Shown: piece by piece, positions 36,284 through 45,783 of the stretch | Layout of the letters: every line of letters begins with the position of its first letter | Numbering within the stretch: position 1 is the stretch's first letter | Source of the DNA: Rhizobium mesoamericanum STM3625 | Lineage (GTDB): Bacteria > Pseudomonadota > Alphaproteobacteria > Rhizobiales > Rhizobiaceae | Direction: 5' to 3' | Assembly (NCBI RefSeq): GCF_000312665.1 | Contig: NZ_HF536772.1 | Coordinates: 1,526,867 to 1,590,866 of the forward strand | DNA: 64,000 nucleotides | The notes under the pieces: model-generated | What the model was told of the DNA's origin: nothing | What the model saw: only the letters and a program-made list of their open reading frames with translations | Databases searched by the model: none | Position numbers and translations under genes: made by a program

Positions 36284-37582
36284 CTAAAACTTGTCGCGCA
36301 AAGCAAACCAGGAGAGCGCCAGGAAAAGCAATGGCGCGCGCATGGCCGCACCTCCCGGAAAGGCCGGAATGTCGAGCCCCTTGAAAAGATCAAGGTCCGC
36401 TGATTTTCCCAGAACCGTTTCCGCGTAAAGCTTTCCGCAATAGTTGGACAGCATGACGCCATGGCCTGAAAAGCCGCCGATCGACGTCACGCCGGGCATG
36501 ACTTCGCGCACGAAGGGCTGTCGCGGCATGGTGATGCCGACCGAACCGCCCCAGGCATGCGTGATCTCGATATTTCGCAATGCCGGGTAAATCTCGGAGA
36601 TCTGCCTGCGGATGTGCTGCGTAATGTCGCGCGGATTATCGGCTGTGTAGGCTTCGCGCCCACCGAAGAGCAGCCGCCCGTCCTTCGACTTGCGGAAGTA
36701 GCGTACGACGAAGCGCGAGTCGGCCACGGCCTCGTTGCCCGGTAGCACCTGTGGATGACCATCGAGCGGCACGGTGGCGCCAATGAAGGAGCGAATCGGC
36801 ATCACGTGGCTCGCCGTCACAGGCTCGAGATTGCCGATATAGCCGTTGCAGGCGATCAGTGCCTGACTGGCGGTGATCGTTCCGTTCGATGTCTCGATTG
36901 TTACCTTGCCGCCGCCTCGACGTATCGCCGTCGCCTTCGTCATCTCGAAGATCTGCGCGCCGGCATTGGCCGCAACGCGGGCAAGGCCGATGAGCAGCTT
37001 CAGCGGATGGATGTGGCCGGTGCCGGTGTCGCGGATGCCGCAGCAATAGCGCAGCGATCCGAGACGGTCCTGGGTTTCGGCTTTGTCCATGAAGCGCGCA
37101 TGCGGGTAGTTGTAACGCATCGCCGCGATCTCGGCATTTTCGTAGTAATCCGGCTTGTAGCTCTCCTTATGCGCCACGTTCATTTGCCCGGGCATGTAGT
37201 CCATGTCGATCTGATGATCGGTCGCGAAATCGAGGAGATTCCGCTTGGCGGCCTCGGCGAGATCGAAGAGTGCGCGGGACCGCTCATAGCCGATCTTTTC
37301 CTCAAGCTCTTCCGGCCACCAGCGCTGGCCAGTGCCGAGCTGCCCGCCATTGCGCCCGGAGGCGCCGTCGCCAAACCGGCACGCCTCGATGAGAACCACC
37401 GAGACGCCTGATTTGGCGAGATTGTAGGCGGCCTGCAAACCTGTGTAGCCGCCACCGACGATCGCGACGTCACACCTCTTCGAGCCGTCCATGCCAGGAT
37501 AGGTCGGGCGCTCGCCGACCGTTGCCTGATACCAGGAAATCCCGGGGGCAATGGGGCTCTGCCATCTCTCCTGCGATGTCAT
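36284..37582 (-). CDS. FAD-dependent oxidase, probably gamma-glutamylputrescine oxidase (PuuB-like)
   Basis: The 432-aa DAO-family flavoprotein has an N-terminal Rossmann dinucleotide fold (VAIVGGGYTGLQAAYNLAKSGVSVVLIEA, with GxGxxG variant GGGYTG) and the ATP-like ASGRNGGQLGTGQR strand. Near the C-terminus come HAWGGSVGITMPRQPFV and SIGGFSGHGVMLSNYCGKL, typical of PuuB/OrdL-type oxidoreductases. It sits 13 nt downstream of a glutamine-synthetase-like gene of the PuuA type, so it most likely oxidises gamma-glutamylputrescine. The substrate is inferred from this pair and not proven. Confidence 0.85.
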   Translation of the reverse strand: MTSQERWQSPIAPGISWYQATVGERPTYPGMDGSKRCDVAIVGGGYTGLQAAYNLAKSGVSVVLIEACRFGDGASGRNGGQLGTGQRWWPEELEEKIGYERSRALFDLAEAAKRNLLDFATDHQIDMDYMPGQMNVAHKESYKPDYYENAEIAAMRYNYPHARFMDKAETQDRLGSLRYCCGIRDTGTGHIHPLKLLIGLARVAANAGAQIFEMTKATAIRRGGGKVTIETSNGTITASQALIACNGYIGNLEPVTASHVMPIRSFIGATVPLDGHPQVLPGNEAVADSRFVVRYFRKSKDGRLLFGGREAYTADNPRDITQHIRRQISEIYPALRNIEITHAWGGSVGITMPRQPFVREVMPGVTSIGGFSGHGVMLSNYCGKLYAETVLGKSADLDLFKGLDIPAFPGGAAMRAPLLFLALSWFALRDKF

Positions 37583-37595
37583 GACCGAGCCCTCC

Positions 37596-39032
37596 CTAAA
37601 CGTTCAGCAGAAGGAATTCGCGTTCCCAGGGGCTGATGACCTGCATGAAGGTTTCGAATTCTCCGCGCTTCACGCCGGCATAGATGCCAAGGAACTCCTT
37701 GCCGAACACTTCCTCGAAGGCTTCCTCGTCTTCCATCAGCGCGACGGCTTCCAAAAGACCGCGCGGCAGATCGATCGAGCCTTCGTTCGCGGTGTCCTCG
37801 GTCGGCGCCGTCGGCTCGATGCCCTTCATGATGCCGAGCAGACCAGACGCCAGCGAGGCGGCAAGCGCGAGATAGGGGTTTGCATCCGAACTTGGTAGGC
37901 GGTTTTCGACACGCCTTGCCTGCGGGTCGGATACCGGCACGCGAAATGCCGTCGTGCGGTTGTCGTAGCCCCAGGCATTGTTGACGGGAGCCGACATATC
38001 AGGCGTCAGCCGACGGTAGGAATTCACGTAAGGCGCCAGCATCACCATCGAGCTCGGCACGTATTTCTGAAGCCCGCCGATGAAATGGAAGAATTCGCGA
38101 GAGGCGGAACCATCAGAATTCGAGAAGATGTTCCTGCCGGTCTCCTCGTTGACCACGGACTGGTGGATGTGCATCGCCGAACCTGGCTGCCCCTGCATCG
38201 GCTTGGCCATGAAGGTCGCGTAGATGCCGTGCTTCATCGCGGCTTCGCGGATCGTGCGCTTGAACAGGAACACCTGGTCGGCGAGCTCGACCGGATTGCC
38301 GTGGCGCAGATTGATTTCGAGCTGTGCCGGGCCTTCCTCATGGATCAGCGTGTCGATCTCGAGGCCCTGCTTTTCGGAGAAATGGTAGATGTCGTCGATC
38401 AGTTCGTCGAACTCGTTGATACCAGCGATCGAATAGCCCTGGCCACCAAGGATGGAGCGGCCCGAGCGGCCCTTCGGCGGATGCAGCGGATAATCCGGGT
38501 CATCGTTCTTGGCAACGAGATAGAACTCGATCTCTGGCGCTACGATCGGCTTCCAGCCGCGGTCGCTGTAGAGCTTGAGCACGCGCTTGAGAACGTTTCG
38601 CGGCGTATAGGGGACTTCTTCGCCGTCCGAATTGACGATGTCGCAGATTACCTGCGCGGTCGGATCGGTTTCCCAGGGGACAACCGAGAGCGTGGAGAGG
38701 TCTGGGACCAGCTTCAGGTCGCTGTCGCGCGGCTCGTAGCGGAAGCTTTCAGTCTCGTCCGGATATTCACCAGAGATGGTGTGACGGTAGATCGCCGACG
38801 GCAGGGCCAGAGAGGTGTTCGACGTGAACTTGGAGCTCGGCATCATCTTGCCGCGCGGCACGCCGGCAAGATCGGGCGTGATGCACTCAATGTCTTCGAT
38901 GCCACGTGCCCGCAAGAACTGCGCTGCTTCCTTCCAGTTTTCCACGCCGCGCTGATGTCCGGGGTCCGGGGGTATTTTCTTTGAGGCAGGTAGGTTTCTG
39001 GCAGGCTTCAGCGTCGTCTTTTTTGGGGACAT
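37596..39032 (-). CDS. Glutamine synthetase family protein, probably gamma-glutamylputrescine synthetase (PuuA-like)
   Basis: The 478-aa protein has the glutamine-synthetase ATP-grasp core: VPDLSTLSVVPWETDPTAQVICD, EIEFYLV, IDTLIHEEGPAQLEINL, FMAKPMQGQPGSAMHIHQSV (catalytic region) and RRLTPDMSAPVNNAWGYDNRTTAFRVP. It lacks the adenylylation-site tyrosine region of GlnA and pairs with an oxidase, which points to PuuA-type polyamine gamma-glutamylation. The ATG at 39032 starts the homology; the frame is open upstream to 39647 but lies on the strand opposite the flavoprotein gene and is not coding. A polyamine transporter is encoded at 49953-54025. Confidence 0.88.
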   Translation of the reverse strand: MSPKKTTLKPARNLPASKKIPPDPGHQRGVENWKEAAQFLRARGIEDIECITPDLAGVPRGKMMPSSKFTSNTSLALPSAIYRHTISGEYPDETESFRYEPRDSDLKLVPDLSTLSVVPWETDPTAQVICDIVNSDGEEVPYTPRNVLKRVLKLYSDRGWKPIVAPEIEFYLVAKNDDPDYPLHPPKGRSGRSILGGQGYSIAGINEFDELIDDIYHFSEKQGLEIDTLIHEEGPAQLEINLRHGNPVELADQVFLFKRTIREAAMKHGIYATFMAKPMQGQPGSAMHIHQSVVNEETGRNIFSNSDGSASREFFHFIGGLQKYVPSSMVMLAPYVNSYRRLTPDMSAPVNNAWGYDNRTTAFRVPVSDPQARRVENRLPSSDANPYLALAASLASGLLGIMKGIEPTAPTEDTANEGSIDLPRGLLEAVALMEDEEAFEEVFGKEFLGIYAGVKRGEFETFMQVISPWEREFLLLNV

Positions 39033-39153
39033 GACACACCGGTTTGCATTGATCGTGACGGCATCATAGCTGGAGTTTGGCAATTGGCGAGGGGGGAGGA
39101 CACGTTGACTTTCGCCCCTTGATGGAAAAAGAAGACGCCTTTCGGCAAGGGAA

Positions 39154-40341
39154 GTGGTTTTGCAGCGAAACAGCGATTTGATCGTCATCGGCGCGGGCGC
39201 CGCCGGCATGATGTGCGCCATTCGTGCCGCCCAGCGCGGGTGCTCCGTCATCGTTCTCGACCATGCAAAATCGCCGGGCGAAAAGATTCGCATCTCTGGC
39301 GGCGGTCGTTGCAACTTCACGAACATCAACGCAAGCCCGAAAAGCTTCCTCTCCGCCAATCCGCATTTCTGCAAATCTGCACTCGCGCGCTTCACGCCTT
39401 CGGATTTTATCGCCATGGTCGACCGCCATCGGATCGCATGGCACGAGAAGACGCTTGGGCAGTTGTTTTGCGACGACAGCGCCAAGGACATCATCCGCAT
39501 GCTACTCGACGAGATGCAGACCGCTGGTGCGGCCTTGCATCTGCGGACCGAGATCGCGGATGTCGAAAAGAGCGGCGATGGCTTCCGCATTTCGACGTCG
39601 GGGGGCGCATATGCATGCAGGTCGCTGGTGATCGCAACCGGTGGCAAGTCGATTCCGAAGATGGGTGCAACCGGTTTTGCCTATCGCATCGCTGAGCAGT
39701 TCGGTCTCCCCATGGTGGAGACGCGCCCGGGCCTCGTACCGCTGACCCTCGATCCGGCAACGCTCGAAAGCCTTTCGGAATTGTCAGGCATATCGGCCGC
39801 TGCCGAAATTCGTCATGGCAAGACGGCGTTCCGCGAAGCCCTTCTTTTCACCCATCGCGGTCTCAGCGGCCCAGCGATCCTGCAGATCTCCTCCTATTGG
39901 CGCGAGGGCGATGACATCACTGTCGACATCGAACCTGATGTGGATCTCCTCGATCATCTGAAGGCGGCAAGGAAGGTCAACGGCCGGCAGTCCGCCCAGA
40001 CGGCGCTGGCGGACATTCTTCCAAAGCGCCTGGCGCAATATCTGACGGAACGCGAGGGTATCGCCGGCCAGTTGGCCGATCTTTCTGACAAGATCTTGGT
40101 TCGCCTTGTCGAGGCGGTGCAGAGCTGGAAAATCAGACCCTCGGGGTCAGAAGGCTACAGAACCGCCGAAGTGACGCTCGGTGGCATCGATACGGCAGCA
40201 CTCGATTCCCGCACCATGGCAGTGAAGCAGGTTCCAGGGCTCTATTTCATCGGAGAATGTGTCGATGTGACCGGCTGGCTCGGCGGCTATAACTTCCAGT
40301 GGGCATGGGCTTCCGGCTTCGTTGCCGGTGACTCTTTGTAG
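39154..40341 (+). CDS. NAD(P)/FAD-dependent oxidoreductase, BaiN/HI0933 family
   Basis: The 395-aa protein of the HI0933/BaiN family has an N-terminal FAD fold (DLIVIGAGAAGMMCAIRAAQRGCSVIVLD), followed by the family signature GEKIRISGGGRCNFTN, and ends VTGWLGGYNFQWAWASGFVAGD. The biochemical role is unsettled; members include bile-acid and tRNA-related flavoproteins. Start is the GTG at 39154 with weak AAGGGA just upstream; TTG 39160 is an alternative. It is divergent from the glutamine-synthetase-like gene with 121 nt between. Monocistronic. Confidence 0.9.
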   Translation: MVLQRNSDLIVIGAGAAGMMCAIRAAQRGCSVIVLDHAKSPGEKIRISGGGRCNFTNINASPKSFLSANPHFCKSALARFTPSDFIAMVDRHRIAWHEKTLGQLFCDDSAKDIIRMLLDEMQTAGAALHLRTEIADVEKSGDGFRISTSGGAYACRSLVIATGGKSIPKMGATGFAYRIAEQFGLPMVETRPGLVPLTLDPATLESLSELSGISAAAEIRHGKTAFREALLFTHRGLSGPAILQISSYWREGDDITVDIEPDVDLLDHLKAARKVNGRQSAQTALADILPKRLAQYLTEREGIAGQLADLSDKILVRLVEAVQSWKIRPSGSEGYRTAEVTLGGIDTAALDSRTMAVKQVPGLYFIGECVDVTGWLGGYNFQWAWASGFVAGDSL

Positions 40342-40489
40342 GCACGAAACAATCTGCTCGATTCAACAGTTCTTAAGGAGGGTGCGCCATCCTGCCTCGA
40401 TGACAGATGGAAAAGCACTTACTAAATAGAGCTTTACCAACAAGTCGTTTTGTTGGATTGTATGCCAGAGATGAAGTGAGGTTCTGCAA

Positions 40490-40633
40490 ATGAACAGGAA
40501 CACACGACGCGCCCGCGCCATTGCAATCGCTCAAGCTAAGCCCGACAACAAGCTCGTTGCCGTCCGCTACTTCGTCCTTTCCGCCAGTGCATTGGCTGCC
40601 GTGGCTTCTCTCCTTCTTGCACGCTGGTTCTAA
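40490..40633 (+). CDS. Small membrane protein, 47 aa
   Basis: This short ORF begins at ATG 40490 with GAGG 8 nt upstream and ends at TAA 40631-40633. The predicted product is positively charged at the N-terminus (MNRNTRRARAIAIAQAKP), followed by a hydrophobic helix (about residues 28-45, YFVLSASALAAVASLLLA) ending in RWF. Charge, ribosome-binding site and one transmembrane segment look like a real small inner-membrane protein. Function unknown; no family recognised. It sits alone between the BaiN-like gene and a chemoreceptor. Confidence 0.55.
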   Translation: MNRNTRRARAIAIAQAKPDNKLVAVRYFVLSASALAAVASLLLARWF

Positions 40634-40932
40634 TACCCGCGACCTCGCCTTGGCTCGTGGCAGGCTCCTCGCCTTGTCAGCTATCCTTCGGCTAAATCGA
40701 TTTGTATGCGGCTATCCGTAGCCTTCGCTTATCCGAAAATTAAGACATCCTCTGCAAAACTGGCCCGATAGTTCGTGGGCGCTTCCGTGTTGGGTGAAGC
40801 GAGCTGGCAATGACTGCCGCCTGGGCCTGCGCCTGGGACTCCCACTTGTTCCAATAAAGCAGCTCGATGCACTCGGTCGGCGCTCATCAGGCGACCGGCG
40901 GGAGGAGTGGTGTATGGAAGGCCGGAACCGCC
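40634..40932. other. 299-nt intergenic region before the first chemoreceptor
   Basis: No gene is supported here. A short hairpin GGCTA (40710-40714) with TAGCC (40719-40723) followed by TTCGCTT could be a weak terminator for the upstream small gene. A GGAGGAG stretch near 40909 and GGAAGG nearer the start probably give the chemoreceptor its ribosome-binding context. Confidence 0.4.
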
Positions 40933-43464
40933 ATGTTGATTGATAAGATTCTTTCCCGTTTCAGGATTAAGACCAAGGTCCTGATTTTTGTATTGCCCTT
41001 CGTTGTAAGCATTTCTGCCGTCGGCCTGACCGGTCTCTATGCCTCTGGTCTTCTGCAGGGGCGTATGGAAATCTCCAACAGCGTCCTGCAGTCGCTGAGC
41101 GGGTTTAAGGATCTCTACGGCTCCATGGACAACTTCCTGCAGATCACCAGTCGGGAAGCACGCGACAAACTCTATGAGGACATAAAAACACAGCAAGGCA
41201 CGCTGAATGCGACGCTCAAGCAGATCGGCGACAATGGCGGTCGTGAAAACCTGCAGGCTGCCACGGACGGTACTTCTGGGATCGCTAACACCGTGGGCAA
41301 GCTCTGGACCCTGCATGAACAGGAACTTGCTCTTCGCAAGTCGATTGACGACGCGCAGAAGGTGATGATTACGAGCCGCTTCAACGTCAACTATGATGCG
41401 CAGCAGCTTGAGGAAAACATCCGCAAGGACGAAGGCAACGCCACCGCAACGCTGCGCGCCGCCGATCGCCTGCTGAAGGGCGGTGATACCCTTGCCTCCG
41501 TCATGGGTGACTTCAACAAAGCCCAGTTGCCAGCCGACAAGCTGAAGGTCGTTACCGACGCCATTCCTGCCATCGCCAAGGCGCAGCGCCTGATCGAGAT
41601 TTCGGTGCCCGCGAACCAAAAGAGCATGACACAATCGCTGTCTCAGACGATCAGCGACGTGAAGACACAGGCGACGGCCCCCGACGCCGGGACCGATGAG
41701 GCGATTGCCAACCTGGGGCGGCTCGTCTCCCGTTTCCGCCAGATGTCCACCTACACGCAGTTGACGGCGACGCAGATGATGCGCGAGGCGACGACCACGT
41801 TCGTCGAGCTTGACAGCCGCATCGCTCAAACGAACTCTGTTCTCGAGGACACGCGCCGTCTGGAGAGCGCGATCTACTCGCTGCAGCTCGTCTTGGGGGA
41901 ATTCGCTGCCAAGCCGGGCAAGGAAAATCGCGTCCGCCTGCATCAAGAGATCGCAACACTCGGCACCAATCTCAACACGCTGCTCGCCAGTGCGAAGGGT
42001 ATGAATTTCGCGGAAGACATCGTCGCGGCGATGTCGCCGGCTCTTGCGTCGATGGACAAGGACGCCCAAAGCCTAGTCGACACGATCAACCAGCGGGTCG
42101 CTGATTATGCTTCCGCTCGCCAGCAGCTCGACAGCGTCTGGGGTCAGCTGACCACTTTCGCCGAGCTGCAGAAGCAGAGCGCCGGTGCTGAGCGCACTCA
42201 GGCGAACGGCATCTCGGTGCTGACGACTGGCCTTGGCATTCTCGTCTCAATCATCGGCGGCATCGCGCTTGTTCTGACGCTGCAGCGTCCGATCGGCCAG
42301 ATCACCGCCGCGATGCGTCGCATTGCCGACGGTGTGCTCGATACCAACATCTCGGGCGATCAGCGCCATGACGAAATCGGCGACATGGCTCGCGCACTGG
42401 GCATCTTCAAGGAGAATGCGATCTCGAAGATCCGCATTGAGGAACAAAGCGAGGAAGAGCGCACCGCAGCCGAGCACGAGCGCCAGCGCAACGATGCCGA
42501 GAAGCGGGAAATGGACCGCCAGATCGAGTTTGCGGTGAACGCACTTGCATCCGGTCTCGAGCGCATGTCGCAGGGCGACATTTCGACCACGATCGATACG
42601 CCGTTCATTGGACGTCTCGAACAGCTTCGCCAGGACTTCAACGGTTCGATGATGCGCCTACAAGCCACCATGAGCCAGATCCGCGATAACGTCGAGATGA
42701 TCCAGGGCAACGGCAATCAGATGGCTCAGTCCGCCGAGGATCTCTCCAAGCGCACCGAGCAGCAGGCAGCTTCGCTTGAAGAGACCGCCGCTGCGGTTGA
42801 ACAGATCACCGTGACGGTTCGCTCCTCCGCGGAGCGCGCCAAGGACGCGGATCAAATTGTACGCCAGGCCAAGCGCAGCGCCGATGACTCGGCCGTGGTT
42901 GTCAGCAACGCCATCGACGCGATGGGTCGTATCGAAGATGCATCCCGCCAGATCGAACAGATCATCGGGGTCATCGATGAGATCGCGTTCCAGACCAACC
43001 TTCTGGCGTTGAACGCCGGCATTGAGGCGGCGCGCGCCGGCGAGGCTGGCAAGGGCTTCGCCGTTGTCGCGATGGAAGTGCGTGAGTTGGCACAACGTTC
43101 TGCCGCTGCGGCACAGGAAATCAAGGGTCTGATCCACAAGTCGACGACAGAAGTCAGCTCTGGTTCGCAGTTCGTGCAGGAGACCGGAACGGTGCTCGCA
43201 AAAATCAGTGCGCAGATCGTGACGATCAGCCAGCACGTCGAGACGATCGCTCGTGCGAGCCACGACCAGTCCAGTGCGCTGCAGGAGGTCAATGCAACGG
43301 TGAACCAGATGGATCAGATGACGCAGCAGAACGCGGCGATGGTGGAAGAGACCAGTGCAGCCAGTCGCGAGCTTGCGGTCGAGGCGGATTCACTGCTTCG
43401 CCTTGTCCAGCAGTTCAAGATCGATGGCGACGTACAGGCGGCGACGGTCTATCGCGCCGCATAA
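40933..43464 (+). CDS. Methyl-accepting chemotaxis protein with long helical sensor domain
   Basis: The 843-aa chemoreceptor starts at ATG 40933 (MLIDKILSRFRIKTK). TM1 is at about 15-36. A periplasmic region of nearly 400 residues is strongly helical with Gln/Ala heptads, resembling a helical bimodular (HBM) type sensor. TM2 is at about 439-462 and is followed by HAMP (QRPIGQITAAMRRIADGVLDTNISG) and a second HAMP-like stretch. The signalling tip is typical ([43 protein letters not shown]), and the C-terminus RLVQQFKIDG...AA lacks a CheR-tethering pentapeptide. The ligand is unknown. A terminator separates it from the next receptor. Confidence 0.93.
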   Translation: MLIDKILSRFRIKTKVLIFVLPFVVSISAVGLTGLYASGLLQGRMEISNSVLQSLSGFKDLYGSMDNFLQITSREARDKLYEDIKTQQGTLNATLKQIGDNGGRENLQAATDGTSGIANTVGKLWTLHEQELALRKSIDDAQKVMITSRFNVNYDAQQLEENIRKDEGNATATLRAADRLLKGGDTLASVMGDFNKAQLPADKLKVVTDAIPAIAKAQRLIEISVPANQKSMTQSLSQTISDVKTQATAPDAGTDEAIANLGRLVSRFRQMSTYTQLTATQMMREATTTFVELDSRIAQTNSVLEDTRRLESAIYSLQLVLGEFAAKPGKENRVRLHQEIATLGTNLNTLLASAKGMNFAEDIVAAMSPALASMDKDAQSLVDTINQRVADYASARQQLDSVWGQLTTFAELQKQSAGAERTQANGISVLTTGLGILVSIIGGIALVLTLQRPIGQITAAMRRIADGVLDTNISGDQRHDEIGDMARALGIFKENAISKIRIEEQSEEERTAAEHERQRNDAEKREMDRQIEFAVNALASGLERMSQGDISTTIDTPFIGRLEQLRQDFNGSMMRLQATMSQIRDNVEMIQGNGNQMAQSAEDLSKRTEQQAASLEETAAAVEQITVTVRSSAERAKDADQIVRQAKRSADDSAVVVSNAIDAMGRIEDASRQIEQIIGVIDEIAFQTNLLALNAGIEAARAGEAGKGFAVVAMEVRELAQRSAAAAQEIKGLIHKSTTEVSSGSQFVQETGTVLAKISAQIVTISQHVETIARASHDQSSALQEVNATVNQMDQMTQQNAAMVEETSAASRELAVEADSLLRLVQQFKIDGDVQAATVYRAA

Positions 43465-43490
43465 GACGAGCGCTGACGCAAATCATTGGA

Positions 43491-43514
43491 AGGCCCCGGC
43501 ACTCCGGGGCCTTT
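43491..43514 (+). terminator. Terminator after the first chemoreceptor
   Basis: AGGCCCCGG (43491-43499), CACT loop and CCGGGGCCTTT (43504-43514) form a strong 9-bp stem 27 nt past the stop, with a short T-run. Confidence 0.88.
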
Positions 43515-43648
43515 CGATGTCGATCTATCCCACCTGCGCGAACGCCTTCCGGGACGCGATTTCAAATTTTTGGCGATTGCCAATTTACTGAAGATTTTCT
43601 TTAAATTTTTCGAACTAACCTGCGAGGCTCATGTCTCAGGGGATATTC

Positions 43649-45490
43649 ATGCTGCGCTTGTTCTCGGCTTCCATCGTACGTCAGATTGTTGCCATCACGC
43701 TTGTATTACTCGTCTGCAGCACCGCGGCGATCGTCTGTGTTACCTATTACAATCTGAGCGCCTATGTGATGACGAGCGCCGTCTCCGACGCAAGGGATGC
43801 AAGCAGGACCATGGCGGTCCTCTACGGCGCAAGCGACGCCACGGTGAAGGTTGACGTCAGCAACAACGAGCTCGCCGGGGTGACGGAAGATAAGCTTCCC
43901 TCGCTCGGCGATCATGTTCTGGTCGATCGCACCGCGCAGTCGATTGCCGGCGTTGCCACGGTCTTTGAACGTCAGGGCAGCGACTACGTGCGCGTGTCAA
44001 CGAACGTGAAAAAGGAAAACGGCGACCGCGCCGTCGGCACGAAGCTTGCCGCGGATCATCCTGCGCAGGCAGCATTGGCCAAGGGGCAAGCTTACTACGG
44101 TCCGGCAGAGTTGTTCGGGCGGAAGTTCATGACGGGCTATTTCCCGATCAAAAATGCTACCGGTTCAAACGTAGGCATCCTCTTCATCGGCATTCCGATG
44201 GAGGTCTACTACAACAGCCTAAAGCAACTGCTGACGCTGGTGGCAGGTGCAGGTGTGGCGGTGTTGCTGCTGGTCGGCGTGGTCGCCTACTTCGCCATCC
44301 GCGCCTCTGTCAGGCCGCTGGAAGCACTGACCTCGACCATTCACACGATCTCGGCAGGAAATCTCGACGGACCAGTTCCCTGTGTGGAGAAGCAAAACGA
44401 GTTCGGTGCAATCGGACGCGCTTTGGCTCTCTTCCGGGACAATGCCCGTGCTCGCCAGGCATTGGAAATGCAGGCCGCCGAACAGCGGCAGCTCAGCGAC
44501 CTCGAGCGCGCCCGCAACGATGCAGAGAAACGCACGCTTGACGGTCAGATCGACTTTGCCGTCAATCAGCTCGCCGCCGGCCTGGGCCGTCTGGCGCAGG
44601 GGGATGTGTCTCAGACGATCCAGACGCCGTTCGTCGGTCGTCTGGAACAGCTTCGCGTCGATTTCAACGTCTCGATTGTTCGTTTGCAGGAAACGCTGGC
44701 GCGAATTCGTGACAACACCGCTTCGATCCAAACCAATTCGGGAGCCATGCTGGCCTCCGCCGACGAGCTGTCGAAGCGTACCGAAACCCAAGCCGCCAAT
44801 CTCCAAGAAACCGCAGCTGCCGTTGAGGAAATCACCGCGACAGTCAAGTCCTCCGCGGTTCTAGCGCGCGAGGCAAATGACGCTGTATCCGTGACGAAGA
44901 AGAACGCCGATAGCTCAGGCGCCGTGGTCAGCGACGCAGTCGCGGCGATGGATCGCATCGAGGAGGCCTCGAAGCAGATCGAGCAAATCATTGAAGTCAT
45001 CGACGACATCGCGTTCCAGACGAATCTTCTGGCGTTGAACGCCGGCATCGAGGCGGCACGCGCCGGTGAGGCCGGCAAGGGCTTCGCGGTTGTCGCACAG
45101 GAAGTGCGTGAGCTTGCGCAGCGTTCCGCAGACGCAGCGCGCGAAATAAAGGGCCTTATTGAGAAGTCGACGCAGGAGGTAATGACCGGGTCTGGTCTCG
45201 TGCAGAAGACCGGATCGGTGCTCGCGGCGATCAGTCAGGAGATCATTGCGATCAGCGGTCACGTTGAAACGATCGCGACGGCAAGCCAGGACCAGTCGGC
45301 TGCTCTGCAGGAAGTCAACGGTGCCGTTAACGCGATGGACCAGATGACACAGCAGAACGCCGCCATGGTCGAGGAAACGACCGAGGCAAGCCGCCAGCTT
45401 GCCAATGAGGCGGATGCGCTGATGGGGTTGGTTCAGCAGTTTCGCTTCGAAGCCACTTCCGATTACGGCCGTGCGCGGCACGCGGCCTGA
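43649..45490 (+). CDS. Methyl-accepting chemotaxis protein with Cache_3-Cache_2-like sensor
   Basis: The 613-aa receptor has TM1 (about 12-36, [19 protein letters not shown]), then a periplasmic domain of about 150 residues with Cache_3-Cache_2 pattern ([26 protein letters not shown] and [21 protein letters not shown]...[14 protein letters not shown]). This is followed by TM2 (about 193-218), HAMP ([24 protein letters not shown]) and the conserved signalling domain. ATG 43649 has AGGGGAT upstream; ATG 43631 is also possible. Its C-terminal domain is nearly identical to that of the receptor at 40933, pointing to duplication with sensor-domain exchange. It has its own AT-rich promoter region. 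Confidence 0.93.
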   Translation: MLRLFSASIVRQIVAITLVLLVCSTAAIVCVTYYNLSAYVMTSAVSDARDASRTMAVLYGASDATVKVDVSNNELAGVTEDKLPSLGDHVLVDRTAQSIAGVATVFERQGSDYVRVSTNVKKENGDRAVGTKLAADHPAQAALAKGQAYYGPAELFGRKFMTGYFPIKNATGSNVGILFIGIPMEVYYNSLKQLLTLVAGAGVAVLLLVGVVAYFAIRASVRPLEALTSTIHTISAGNLDGPVPCVEKQNEFGAIGRALALFRDNARARQALEMQAAEQRQLSDLERARNDAEKRTLDGQIDFAVNQLAAGLGRLAQGDVSQTIQTPFVGRLEQLRVDFNVSIVRLQETLARIRDNTASIQTNSGAMLASADELSKRTETQAANLQETAAAVEEITATVKSSAVLAREANDAVSVTKKNADSSGAVVSDAVAAMDRIEEASKQIEQIIEVIDDIAFQTNLLALNAGIEAARAGEAGKGFAVVAQEVRELAQRSADAAREIKGLIEKSTQEVMTGSGLVQKTGSVLAAISQEIIAISGHVETIATASQDQSAALQEVNGAVNAMDQMTQQNAAMVEETTEASRQLANEADALMGLVQQFRFEATSDYGRARHAA

Positions 45491-45508
45491 TTTTCCGGTT
45501 CCGACGGA

Positions 45509-45697
45509 TCACGAACCGGATGCTCTGGCGAGAAGCGCTTTAACTGATATTCCGAAAGATGTAACGAAGGCCGCGATCCGGATCATGCGGGAGCTGCCGA
45601 AGCTTTCGTAGAACTCGTTTTCTGCTCGTGGCGAATACTTGTCACGGCTGTCGTTGACCATGTCTGCAATATCAGCAATGGCGATCAGGGTAATCAT
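45509..45697 (-). CDS. Small hypothetical protein, 62 aa
   Basis: ATG at 45697 is preceded by GGAGG at 8 nt, a good ribosome-binding site. The product (ITLIAIADIADMVNDSRDKYSPRAENEFYESFGSSRMIRIAAFVTS) has two weakly hydrophobic parts with a charged middle and a basic end. Codon use looks like the neighbours. It is divergent from the LysR gene at 45784, with a 12-bp palindrome between them, and is convergent with the chemoreceptor. Function unknown. A longer start at 45712 is possible but less well placed. Confidence 0.55.
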   Translation of the reverse strand: MITLIAIADIADMVNDSRDKYSPRAENEFYESFGSSRMIRIAAFVTSFGISVKALLARASGS

Positions 45698-45756
45698 GAC
45701 GATGTCCTCCATGTGGGCATCGCATTATCTATCCAGCAAAAACTGCTTTATAAACA

Positions 45757-45768
45757 CCAGTTAACTGG
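45757..45768. promoter_or_regulatory. Palindrome between small gene and LysR gene
   Basis: CCAGTTAACTGG is a perfect 12-bp palindrome, 16 nt before the LysR start, inside an AT-rich divergent gap. It could be an autoregulatory operator. LysR sites usually have a T-N11-A core, so the match is not decisive. Confidence 0.4.
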
Positions 45769-45783
45769 CTATGTTTTTCGTCA

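Noticed and set aside
39033..39647. N-terminal extension of the glutamine-synthetase-like gene
   Set aside because: The frame is open but lies antisense to the BaiN-like gene, and similarity to the family begins at MSPKKTT (39032).
40729..42069. 446-aa open frame on the - strand opposite the first chemoreceptor
   Set aside because: It is antisense to a clear chemoreceptor gene and is Arg/His-rich like typical shadow frames.
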